DNA from: Setaria digitata | Lineage: Eukaryota > Nematoda > Chromadorea > Rhabditida > Setariidae | Length of the DNA: 64,000 nt | Reading direction: 5' to 3' | Assembly: GCA_003640385.1 (NCBI GenBank) | Contig: RCAB01000006.1 | Coordinates: 62,001-126,000, forward strand | Part shown: positions 10,033 to 22,500 of the stretch, one piece after another | How the letters are laid out: every line of letters begins with the position of its first letter | Numbering within the stretch: position 1 is the stretch's first letter | Notes under the pieces: model-generated | Databases searched by the model: none | What the model saw: the letters and a program-made list of their open reading frames with translations, nothing else | What the model was told of the DNA's origin: nothing | Translations under genes and position numbers: made by a program

Positions 10033-13000
10033 ATGAATGAAAATAGATCTTTGAAGGATTACAGAACGACGGCTATAAAGGAACACAGTTTGTCGAACGA
10101 GGAAGTGAGGAGGTATAGCAGACAAATCCTTGTGCAAGAATTCGGTGTACAAGGTAAACTGAGTATTTCAAACACTATTTGCTTTATTTTGATGTAAATG
10201 TCAAATATTTCCAGCATATTTTCTCTAATTGGGTCTTGTAAGGTATGTTTTATCGTGGAAAACATGCCCAATTGCTGGTTGCGTACATCTGTGGTGTTTA
10301 TGGGTTGCTGTAGTTAAATTTTAACATTACTTACCTTTATAAGTAGTTTACATCCTCCTTTCTTCTTTTAAATATTTTTTTTCATAATTTTAGCAGCCAA
10401 CGGAAACTTCTTCTTTCAGGTCAAGAAAGACTCCGGGCCACTTCATTACTGATCGTTGGTGCTGGTGGTTTGGGATGTCCTGTTTCACTTTACTGCGCAG
10501 GAGCTGGTAATCAATTTTTTTTTATAAAATTATTTTTCCTACTGAACTCTTCAAGTCTGTTGGTAAATATAGGTTTTAGGAGTTGGTCGAATCGGTGTTG
10601 TAGATGGCGACTTCATTTCCTCAGACAACCTTCATCGGCAAATTGCTTACGATGAAAACTGTGTAGGCCACTCAAAAGCAGAATCAATAAAATCATCAGT
10701 TAAGAGGTGTGCTGGTGGGATAACTCACGATTTATGTAATAAAGATGAGAGAAATTTATTGTCTCTCTTCAAAGGGTTTCTTCAAATTGGCGTTAATTTC
10801 TTGGTTTCTGTCTTCACTTCCTTTCTTGTTTGTATGCAAGATTAATGTTGCTTTTGAATTACATTTTTTTCTTTTTTTTTTAAAGGTTAAACAGCGAAGT
10901 TTGCGTTGATGTATACAAAAATTATCTCTTCAAACACAATGCGTTGGACATAGTCTCCAATTATGATATTATCGCCGACTGTACAGATAACGTCTCTACA
11001 AGTTACGTTTTTATTGTTTTCGAAAAGCCTTTGAAATGAAAAGGATTATAATCTGAAATCATTCAGTACGAGGTTACTTTGGATTAAGAGGGTTTTTAGT
11101 TTAAAAATCACCATTTGTATATCGAAGGAAATACCACCACTATGGTGGCATGAGTTGTAATTTTTTTATTCTCGTATTTAGTTATATTTAGGTATTTAAT
11201 CAATGATGCATGTATATTGGCGAAGAAACCCTTGGTGTCAGGAAGTGTTGTTCGTTGGGATGGTCAGCTGTCAGTATACGGTTATGGTGAAGTAAGGATA
11301 TTTAACTCAATTTTTAAGCTTTCCACTTTGCTATGTTTGCAGTAATAAAAAGTTTATGCAGGCATATGGTTAATTTATAGAGGTATTTTTCTCTTTTATG
11401 TAGTCGTAGATGAATTTTGACAATGTTATCGTAAAAATTATTTTTTAAGGATTGTCCATGTTACCGTTGTGTGTTCCCTTCTCCTCCACCAATGGATGCT
11501 GTGATAAGTTGCTCAGATGATGGAGTACTGGGGCCGGTAGTTGGCGTAATTGGAAGCATGCAGGCTAATGAAATCATCAAAATTGCTGCAACCAAAAAAT
11601 ATAAGTTTTTTTCTTTTTTGTTTTCGGTCATTTATAATTGAAGTAATTGCTCTTTTGCTACATGGTAAGATAATGTAGTTCTTTTCTATGTCATAAATTC
11701 TCAACCTTCTTTATTATTTCGTTTCAGGTTCCTTTGCTGGTTTCTTATATTTGTTCGATGGTTTTAATGGAAAGACAAGAACTGTCAAGTTGAGAAGACA
11801 AAAAGATAACTGTATAGTATGCGGCAGTCATGCTATAATTACTGAGCTGGATGACTGCAAAGAGTTATATGGGTGCTCAACCAGAACCCGTGTAAAATCT
11901 TAATTTTCTCTAGAAGAATTATATCAACGGATTCTTACTCATATCAACTTTAGTAATTATATATGGTAGTGAGTTTGTTAAGAACTGTGTTTGAAACCCA
12001 TCCAGTTTTATTTTTTCCTTTCATTAAATAGGCGAGAGCAAACTGGTGAGAGTTCTAAAACGAAAAACTGGGACAATTCAGCAGTGTGGGTCATCCTTTC
12101 TTGAAAATTGGATGATGGAATTATGATTTTCAAACTCAGTATCATGATATAATAAATATCTTATACTTACAAAGTGAGCAAGGCACTCAGTGGAGGAACT
12201 AATGCTACGATAAATAAAAATTACTTCCAATCCTCGACATCACAAACATCACTGCTCTATTTATCTATATCAGGAATAAAAAGCAAGTTGCTGTGTCACA
12301 CCATTCTTTATTTTCAGAATAAGCTTCTGGCAAAAACTGATCGCATTGATCCACATTCTTTTTCTGAGCTCAGTAAAAACAGTGAAAAAAGGCTGTTGTT
12401 GATAGATACAAGACCATCGCACGAATTTAGCATTGGACATTTGCCTAATGCCATCAGTAATTTCGTTTCAATTCTTTTTATAATCCTAATGATATGGTAA
12501 TATGCATGGACACTTCTGGATTAAATACTGTCACTTATTAACATTTCGTTTAATGGGATTTTTTCCAGACATACCAATACTAAAGCTTTGTCGTTCAAGT
12601 TCAACAGATGTAACGCGTGAGCTCGATGCAGATGTTAATGAAATGAGGGATAAGGGAGGTTAGTTTTTAAGTTTTTCTAATTTCGATTATAAATTCTGTT
12701 CCTTTTTTTGTGTCTGGTTCCGATTGGAAATCATTTCCATGTTTCTCAAATGTCTAGAAATGAAATATTCTATAAGAGTCCCTTCTGTAGTACTATAAGG
12801 ATTGATTACCAGTTATTTTCAATTGGTAAGAATACGAAGTAGTTTTTTTACTCTAAATATCCCAGAAATTCTTCATGTGAAAAGAAAGTAAATCGAAATT
12901 TTAGACGTCCCGTTATGGTCATGTATTTTACTTTTTCATAACCGAGGTGAAAATTTTCAGTTCTCAAAAAAGAAAAAATTCTCTTTGCGCGGTAAAAGGT

Positions 13001-13334
13001 GAATATCAAATCCTTAGGTTTGGTCAGACTGAAGTTCCATAAGATATGTAATTGAGCAATTTGGACGGAAAGATTATCAAGTTTACAAATCCTAGGATTC
13101 TATTAAATTTCCATAAGTTAAGGCTAAACTGTTGACGAAGTTTCTTTACTCTCCCACTTATTACTATTTTTTTCCTTTGCAGTTTATGTCATTTGTCGTA
13201 GAGGTGAGGATTCGCAAAAAGCAGTACTATATTTGCGTAAAGAATTTGCTGATTCTTTGATTTCCTTCAAAGATATCGATGGTGGATATGAAATGTGGTC
13301 CCACACTGTTGATAAAAATTTCCCCGTTTATTAA
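10033..13334 (+). CDS. uba-4: MOCS3/UBA4 adenylyltransferase-sulfurtransferase (frame discrepancy)
   Basis: Exons: 10033-10153, 10420-10506, 10580-10706, 10886-11001, 11182-11291, 11450-11604, 11728-11891, 12318-12456, 12569-12658 and 13183-13334. The N-terminal E1-like domain has the nucleotide loop VGAGGLGCP, the zinc cysteines CPCYRC and CIVC, and the catalytic cysteine in [10 protein letters not shown]. The C-terminal rhodanese domain has its persulfide cysteine in [10 protein letters not shown] and the family ending DxxFPxY. UBA4/MOCS3 adenylates and thiolates the C-termini of URM1 and MOCS2A, supporting wobble-uridine thiolation of tRNA and molybdopterin synthesis in the cytosol. All active-site residues are present. 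Two problems remain. The intron at 11002-11181 uses a canonical GT-AG pair only if three residues (IIF) are inserted before a conserved RYLIND. The junction 11604/11728 is one base out of frame; one A fewer in the A6 run at 11593-11598 would fix it. A sequence error is more likely than a pseudogene, because every other exon is intact and conserved. Confidence 0.88.
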
Positions 13335-16300
13335 AACAATTTGTTTGTCTCTTTGTTAATTCTTAAGTTTTATAGCAAACTTTCTCGCCATTGTTTCCAG
13401 GCAACTGTATAAATTTTCAGATAAATTAATTATCCATTGCTTTTCGAGATAATGTATTTTTTAAACCAGATCTAGGTGAAATCTAAAAAATTGAAGTAAG
13501 TGAACTTTCTTAACATTTTTGTTGCAGGTATATTAGTGTGATTGTTTGACTGGGAAGCATCTTTTTATTCTTTATTATTTGCTTTTGCCCATCGTTGTTG
13601 AACTCTTAGTCGTACGATATATACCACTTTCAATTTTTTTTTTTTTTTTTTTTTTTTTTAAGCCGTAATTTGTCTCTCTCTTTTCGCATAAGTTTAGCAA
13701 GTTATTTTGTATATTTCTTCTTCATTGATTGTTCACTGATTTTGCAATTCTTAATGTAAGCTGTGATGAAGTAGACCTTTTTTTTTTTAGTTCGAACATC
13801 TATTCCTCAACTGTTTCTCTCGTTATTGCTTTTATTGTTTTCAAATATTCAATTACATTATCAGATTTTCGAATTAGTAACGCATTTCACGCTCGTGACG
13901 AAAGTAAGTGCTAACCTTACTTTACATGGAACACCACGAAATGACTTGATGCGAACTATCAACTCGTCATAATGTTCTCATTAGGTGTTATTGGTTCAGT
14001 TCTCTTAGTGTAGGAGAGAAGCGCTACGAATAAATTAGTTGTTGAAGATTGTTTGGGTAGTGTCTTACACTACGCTCACAATTGCGATTTTTCGTCAAAA
14101 ATAAATTTTTCTAACTGTTCAGAGAAGTTAAAAGAACAATCGTAGTCTTGCTAGTTTGTTGTATTTTACGATGCACTCTCTATTTAATTTTTTCCATTTC
14201 ATATTTTCGCATCTTTCTACAAGAATATTCTGTCTCACACTTTGCTTCTCTTATTTATAGCCCGGCACTCCGAAGTGGAGGGGATCATAAATTCAATCAA
14301 ATGCGACTGAAGCTGTTACTTTGAAAATATGGACTTTTAAAAAGGACTTAACAAGCAGTACTCGATCTTATATCACCAGGTAATCACTGTTATTTCGGAA
14401 CACTTCATACTATCAGCTCTCTCTTTCATCCATTTTCACCGTCAAGTAGACATGAAATTTTAGTGTGTCAAATCTCTATAGTCATGCTGGTGTTTATATT
14501 ATTCCGCGTAGAGAAGTTTATGAAATAGCTACTAAAGGTTTACTATTGAGTAGACAAATCGAAGTTATAATAAAACATTCAAAGAAAAGAGTAACTATTA
14601 CAGACAGACGTATAGGTTGATTCCAGCACTCATTTTTTTTTAATTGTATTAATCGCTTAATGTGATATAAACTAATAAATACTAAACTACAATACTTTTA
14701 TTTCCTACGATGAAGATAAAACAGTATTAAAAATACAGAAATCCCTTCTTCGGGACTGCTCACTGGTAATATTAACTCCAAACACCGTTTTGTCGCAGAA
14801 ATAAAGGACCTTTCTTTACCAAACCGATACTCCTAATGCGTTTTTTTTTTCTTCAAAATCTCCCGAAATTAATTAATTGGATTAGATACACTCATGCGTG
14901 CATCAACTTTCCAGCTATTCAGGATTAAGAGACTCAACTCAATCAGTTGTAACGAGCGAGTTCGAGTGTAGACAGCCGACTGCATTTTGCTATGGTGGTA
15001 TCACATCTGTACAATGAAAATACATTGTGGAAGTTTTCGGGACAACAAGAACAAGAACACTGTAAATAGCTTTTCATGAGAGAAGTAACAGGAAGTCGAT
15101 TACTGCAAGTGGTGACCAAAACATTTGGCATATTCGTTAACACTGATGCATAGAGACTAGTTTGTTCCGACGAGAGTGATATCAGAAGACACCAGTGCAG
15201 AAAATCTTCAGAAATGAGACTACGGAAGGAAATGGGCTTTAGAACGAGATAGACAGTCTCCCCTTTTAAGTAATGGGTATGATGGCATTCTAACTGTAAG
15301 AGTTGACCGTGAAGTTGTAAAGTAGCTCTGAATGTTAACCAAAAACCATTCGCTTGGTAACAGATTGTCACAACGAGCAGTTTTAGCTCCATAATCGTCC
15401 ATTCTGCTTCTGACAAGAAACATAGCAAGAACGACGCTTCCGCTGGTTGGAGAAACAACAAAGATACCACATTTCATCTCGAATCCTCCTGATTCTGAGC
15501 CTTCTGTTTCCGATCCTATTCTCTCTCCCTTTTATGATTCAAGTATACTTCAACCACGTCCTCTTCATTTTTATTAACTTTAATAGCTGCATTCTTTTTT
15601 TTCCATTTCGCTTGAAGGCATTTATTTTCGGATCTCATTTTTGTCAGTCGCTAAAACATTTCACTCAACTTTGATTTTTCGAAATTCTAAAACTCTAAAA
15701 ATGCGAGATTTATCTACATTCTGATTATGATGCGTACCAACTAATCTTGACATGTGCCAATTGATAACATTCGATTTCATTTTCTCAAAAAGAGAGTGAA
15801 GGGTAAGTGCACTGCATTAATCTTTCCTTTTCTTTCACCATTATAATGTAAAATTTTGAAGTTTATGTTCAGAACCAACAATTTACCACTTTTTTTTTAT
15901 TAAAATTTGTATTCGCGACAAGAGTGTTGCTGAGCTACAAGTAATATTGAGAAAAGTTGAGAACCAGACAGTTACCTTCAATTCTGTCACCGATTAGGTT
16001 TTCCAGTACCTTCGTAACGTATACCGTGTATCTTGCAGTATCATACAACCACTACCATTTGAAGACCGCTATAGGGTGTCAGAGCCGGATTGTAAGAAAT
16101 ATTTGAAAGTTGGTATCATATAAGAAGGAAAACGAGAAACAGCCTATGCAATTTTCTAAATAACAAGCCTTTTTGGTTTTGAGCTCAAATTTCAAACAAA
16201 TGCGAGCCGTATTTTGATGAAGCCCCGATCACATCATCACTATTACACGTTCACTGCGCGTTGCAACTTGTCTACATGAGTAAGCGAACTTTAATTCATC

Positions 16301-16581
16301 TGCTACTGAGACCCAAGAATCTCGAAGCAAATGGCTTATTTTTCGGGAGATTACTGTTGCAGAAGTCGAGCCATCGTTAAATTCTGTTGTTATTAGCTGA
16401 GTGTGGAGGAGAGCGAAGACCGTCTGTGATTGCGGAGGAGAGGATCCCCGCACTTTCGTTTGTCTTAGTGTATTTCAGGATATTTGCCCTTGTATGCACC
16501 TTACTAACTACCATTAGACATATGGAACTTGAAATTACTATGACTTCTATGATTGCAGTTCGCTTCTTTGGCATTTTTCAG
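13335..16581. other. Intergenic region between UBA4 and the catenin gene
   Basis: This 3.2-kb interval contains a T26 run at 13634-13659. From about 14.9 to 15.5 kb it is less AT-rich and open in several frames, including 175 codons on the minus strand at 14943-15470. That peptide is rich in Leu, Ser and Cys and shows no domain. The final few hundred bases before 16582 probably hold the catenin promoter or a trans-splice leader region. I see no RNA gene. Confidence 0.5.
13634..13659 (+). repeat. Poly-T run (T26)
   Basis: An uninterrupted run of 26 T lies 300 bases past the UBA4 stop. Similar long T (or A) runs recur across the window and appear to be a general property of this genome. They are also places where assembly length errors are likely. 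Confidence 0.9.
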
Positions 16582-19500
16582 ATGGAGCCAATTCCGGAGG
16601 AGGATCATGAACTAATCGCATTCTCGCCTGCACATACGATTAGGCATGAAAAGAAGTCTCGGCTTACAGAAGTCTACACATCAGAACAAGTTGATACTCT
16701 CGTAAGGTATGCATTATTTTATTAGATAAGTTTAAATTTGCTTCGCTAATCAATTGCTTGAAATTCCGGATGAATCCGTTTATCATTGCGCTTGAGAAAG
16801 GTATTCAGTAATATTCCCAACTGCTGACCTTTATAATAGGATAAATATCGTAAACAAGCTTTCAAGTCATAAATATTGCAGCACAGTTCGATGCTTACAA
16901 CTTTTAGGAAAGAGTACAGCCAGTAATACCAGACACATCGAAACTAAGGAAGCAGACGAACCAGTAGTACTAACGTGTTTTCTTGAGTAACTCAGTCTAA
17001 GTTATGTCGCTTTTCTAAAAGTTGCAAGTACCAAAGTTAAAAAGAATTTTTGTGATTGTATAATGCGTAATCAGCCGCTTAACATGTTCCTCATTGTTTC
17101 AGAATCCCTTCGCCATACTTGTGCGAGGCTCTCTCTGGACCAACTAGTGCACGCGGTTCGACATATTCCTATACTTACGAGTCACATTATGATGAACCTC
17201 CCGATGAAACATTAGCTGATAGTCACTCGCTAAACAAAGAGCTTAATAACGATGTCGAGCGACTTTCATCACAAACAAAAAAAGTTTAATTTATCTTGTA
17301 CTAGTTCAGATGTGGTTTCTGAATCCTAATAGCTTTGCACAAATTAGGATTTGCAGATAACTCGCGTTACCAAAGTAACAACAACTAGATCAGTGCGCCA
17401 TTTACCCATTGCCAGTCAAGAAGCGGAATACTTTTTTGATGCCAGTGGAAGTCCACTACCGGTCACACGCAGTACCCCGCCACATGAACATGGTAATCAT
17501 AATCAACCAGTCATTTCGTTCCTCGTTATAAAATTCGCGAGAGATGACAAGTCTTCAAGCTTTAATGATTTAAATTTAAATTGTAATCCTCCTAAATTGC
17601 ATAGAAAATTATTTATTTTGGTACTGTTCTTATCACAGATGACGATATTTCCTGTCGACATGACGTTGGCTATGATGCACCACCGCCTGCACCAAGCTCA
17701 TTTCATGAAGCTGAATTTTATGCCTTACGAGGTAATTTTCAGTAATGTCTATTTTATTACAAATTTAAAGAATCTGGACCTTACGTTTATACCTACATGA
17801 GATTGATGGTATTGAGCTGTTTTGGAGGAGGTTCACCTAAAGGTAGCACTATAAAAGCCTCTAGAAAAACTTAGTTCTTATTTTGAACTAGGAAAATGAA
17901 GCAATCAAATTCATAGACGTTTTAAATTATCTAAAGCACAATTATTGGTAATTGCAAACCCCAACTATCGCCAGCTTCTGTTAGTACACATACATATGCT
18001 TCGTTGTTATATCTCTCTTGCACCATTATTGGACGGTATATTGTGTCGAATGACTACCGTTTACGCTTGCTAACTGATCCATTAATTCAGACGTTCCAAG
18101 TGCTCCGGGGATTCCACAGATTACTGATGTAACTAGCTACGATATTGGTTTAACATGGCAATGTCCAGATATACAGGGGAGAGCTGGCTCTGTAATTGGT
18201 TATCAGGTAATCTAGTATTTTTAGTATTCTTACACTCACCTTTTTTGCAAGTCTTCATTTAAAAACAACTGGGTGCACTTTTCAGGTCGAAATATGTGAA
18301 ATTGGTACTTCTGAATGGTATCTTGCTCATGAAGACCTGATCAAGGAAAATAGGTTTAGAAGTATGCGATTGGGATTTTTATCTTATTTCCGTATTTTCA
18401 TTTATTGATTGTTAATGAATATTTTTAAGGGATGTCATTTTTATATTTTTTATGAGAAATACATATTGTTTCCTTGCCAACTCTTGTCATTTAATTAACT
18501 ATGCAGAAATAGCAATGATTTTTTGATTGAATGATTGATTGAATGATATTGATTGAATGAGTAATGATTGAAAATGATAAAGAAATAGTAATGTAATGAT
18601 TTTCATGTCATACCATTTCAGTTCATCGTTTTTTTTTTTTTTTTATGATAATATTCTTTCAGTTAAAGATCTCAATCCTCACACTGAATATAAAATAAGA
18701 GTTGTTGCGGTTAATTCGGCAGGTCGTGGAATACCATCAGGAGCTTCGCCAAGTGTACAGCTGCGGTCGGATTATGACTTACATTCCGATTTTAGTAAGC
18801 ATGCTTATCGTTTGTCATAGCGTACGACGCTGTTGAAGTCTGTGGTTCCAATTTTTCAGGTGGTTGGAGCGGTACGACACCTGGTCGGCCTTACGTAGTA
18901 TTGATCGATTCTGATCGCATTGTATTGGAATGGGCGCCCGCAATTGCGAATCCTGGTTCTGCTCCTATTGCCGGGTATGAGGTGAGTTCGAAATTTTACC
19001 GGCTTGTATAATAAAAGGTTTACTTGTTTCAATACTTTTATCAGTGTTATCACTGGTATCTTCCTACTTGTTTTTCGTTTATAGGTCAGTTACCGTGCAG
19101 ATGGCAGTGACTGGATACAGTCAAGTGATTATCTGATAACAGCATGCAGAACTGAAAGTTTGATATTTAATATATTGGTATTTTCAGTTGTAACTAAAAC
19201 AGTTTGCTAGTCGATTAAATGTGCATCAAAATATAGTGCCAGTGGTTTATATCTTGCCATCATCATTAATCTCTCGGTGTTCCATCCCTATCATTACATA
19301 TTTCATCACGTTATTTCGTAATAACCAATATGCTGTTCGTTTACTAATTTAATATGCAGTCGCCTAGCTGTCTTTCTGGTTTTGCAGTATCAAACTTAAA
19401 GCCAAACGGAGAATACGAATTTCGAGTTGTAGCAAAAAGTGCTGATGGTTCGTCTGAGCCAAGTCTATCATCCGGTTTCATTCGATTGAAACCATCCGTT

Positions 19501-22500
19501 CCATCTCGCATCCCACCATTGACAAAAGCAGAAAGTAGCTTTCCTCCTCCTGGTCAACCACAGGTTCGTAAAAATCACTAAGTTACAGAAAAATTATAAA
19601 CCGATTCTCATAAGTTTTCTCATCTTTCTAGATAGAAGCGCTTGAACTGAACTGGGTTCGCTTGCATTGGGCAGAAGGTGGGTCACCAGATGAACCTCCA
19701 GTTTCATATATTGTTGAACATCGGGAAATTGGTGATCCGTTATGGTACACTTCAGCAGCGGCTGTTTGTGGCACATCCTATACTGGTAATTTCAGAAATT
19801 CTGTTACGGTTTTATGATATTAATTTGGAATGATTTTACTGTCAGTGTTTTAATGCAAGACTTTAGTGGTTGGTTTCAGTGGAGTGCCTACGTCCAAATT
19901 CTACTTACGAATTCCGCATAATCGCACGGGCTAGTGATGGTAGTGTGTCGGTGCCTTCAACAGTTTCTGATGTCGTCTATCTGCGACCGTCCATCAAATC
20001 CGGTCTCTTGGATGGGGTTCCAGCGAAACCGCAGCCACCAGAATATGTGGACTTTGGCAACGGTGATCGTATAACGCTTTGCTGGTTTCCAGCTGCCAGT
20101 TCTTTGCCGATACAGGTGAAACTATCAGCAAGGAGGAAACATTTTATTTTTCCCATATTTGCAGTTTTCAGAGAGCAGTTGTTGATTCTTGACCTTTTTT
20201 TAATGATATTTTCCAGGGTTATGATGTTGAATTCCGAGATCATCAGCAAGATGCTGCTTGGTATAAAGTTAATGAGGTACTTATTCGCTCCTGCAAAATG
20301 ACAGGTATATTGAAACACGAGAATTTGATTTCTGCGATTTCCACGCACTAGTGATTTCTGCTTCTTATTCATCTCTTTAGAAGCATAAAAGGAAGGAAAA
20401 GGGGTTTTTATTGTTCAAAGAATTTATATGGCCACATAGGGAAAATGTGGATTTAAGACTTTCAATATCTTATACATTCTTTATCAAACTCGATCACTGT
20501 AGTCCTGTGGATAAGTGCTTCATAATTAGCTGTAGTCGTCTTTTCACAGTATTCAGAAAACTAATCATGTATCATATCATTTTAATCTTTTTCTTTTATA
20601 GTTGGTGATCTAATACCCGGTCATGAGTACCAGTTTCGCGTTATAGCGTTCAATTCTATGGGTTATTCAGTACCTTCAGATCCTTCTCCAGGAATACACA
20701 TTGGAATATCTTACAGTAATTACTTTGCTGGAAGTTTTTTTCTGAAGAATTGCCAAGAGTGAACTATTATTTATTTAAATTTCTTTTCAAGTCATGTTTT
20801 TTTTCTAATCAGTTATGCTTGTAGATGGCAGTGATAGTTATGTAGAAGCAGCAACATATGGGGCCGTTCCTCTGCTTCAAGATGAAATTATACGCGAATC
20901 GCCACCTCTGCCTGATCGTGATGATTCTCCACCACCGATACATAGGAAATTTCTTCGTGAAAAAGATGGTTGTTAGCTTTTCAGCATGTGACATAAATAA
21001 TTTGATTTGGTGAGCAGACTATATTTCTCTTATATAAAAGATATTTCCAACTTTCAGTACACTGGAGAGATCCGACACTACGAGAGGTGATTGAATATTT
21101 GGACAGTACAAATAAACTTGAGCAGTTAAATGCATCAGGCTATTTACAGCATTTAACTTTTAATGATAATGCTATCAAGGAAGAGACAAGGTATTTATTC
21201 TAAGAAAATCTGTTCTTGGCATTCCATCTCAAGTTCTCTCATTCGGCATAGTAGATTTTTTAGTTTTTGTGTGAATTAGAGACAAGCAATTTGGTTTGCA
21301 GAGAACTTGATGGGATTCCGAAACTTGTTCGTTTACTTAGTAGCGATGTTCCCGATATACAAAAAAATGTTTGTGGTTGTTTGAAGAATTTATCGTTCGG
21401 AAAGGAAAATGATGAAAATAAGGTAAGTTTTAACTGTTTCAAGTATGGAAGGTGAAGTGATTAGGAGGATCCAAAAACTATTAGAGGTATTTGAAGAACA
21501 AATGCGAGGAAGAAATTGTCAAATTTCATGAAGTTTTTTTTTTCTTTTTTCTCTTTTTTTTTTTAGCGCGCTATTAATGGAGCAGGTGGAATCATTGCTC
21601 TAGCAGCTCTCTTGAGGCAAACTTATAATGTTCATGTAATGGAAGAAGCCACTGCTACTCTATGGAATCTCTCGAGTTGTGATGTAAGGCTCTTCATAAC
21701 TTTGTTTTGGGACGTATATTTTTGTGATTTTTGGCAATGAATAAGGTGATAAATTTGCAGGACCTAAAGTCAACTATACTTATTCAAGTGTCGGAACCAA
21801 TAAATCAACGTGTTATTATACCTGGTTCTGGGCTTGATGGAGATAGCCCGGGGAATGGGCTTAATATGACACATAGCACCAATATATTCAGAAATGGGAC
21901 TGGTGTTTTAAGGCAAATTTTTTGCATTTTAATGGTTTATTGAGATTTCATAATTAACCTTATTATTTTCCCAATAAAATTGTTATTTTAGTGACAACTT
22001 AAAAATAAATTGTTCAGGAATGTTTCGGCTGCTTCTTCAAAGGCCAGAAAAATACTCCGTGAATGTCCTGGTTTAGTTGAAAGTCTCGTACACTATTTGC
22101 ATCATGCAATTTTGAGGAATCAAACTGACACGCGTTGTGTCGAAAATGTTGTCTGCACTTTGCGAAATCTCAGTTACCGGCATGTTTTGCTGTACCTTGA
22201 ACTGTAACTAGTTATTACGACTCAAGGGAATTATAGTGACAGGCGGTTTGTACTTTTCCAGAATCCAAGAAGTGAAGGACGAAAACTACGATCCCAGAAC
22301 TGATTTAGAAGTTACGCAACAAGAGCGTTGTAAATTGACTCCTTCAGAAAGTCCCAAAAGCAAGAAAAAAGAATCTAGCAAAAAGAAAAAAGCTGGACAA
22401 AATATTGGGCTGAATGGATCAGGAAGTGTGGTGCGTTATTTTCTTATTTTGATGTTTTTTGTTAATTTACGTTGTTTTCTGAATGTTAAAGACTGGGACG

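Noticed and set aside
10033..13334. UBA4 considered as a pseudogene
   Set aside because: All catalytic and zinc-binding residues and nine of ten exons are intact. A single-base discrepancy next to a homopolymer is better explained by a sequence error.
14943..15470. 175-codon minus-strand open frame, with an 85-codon frame overlapping it
   Set aside because: It is the longest unexplained open frame, but the peptide is Leu, Ser and Cys rich with no domain, two frames of the same strand are open together, and there is no splice context. A locally higher GC content explains the openness.
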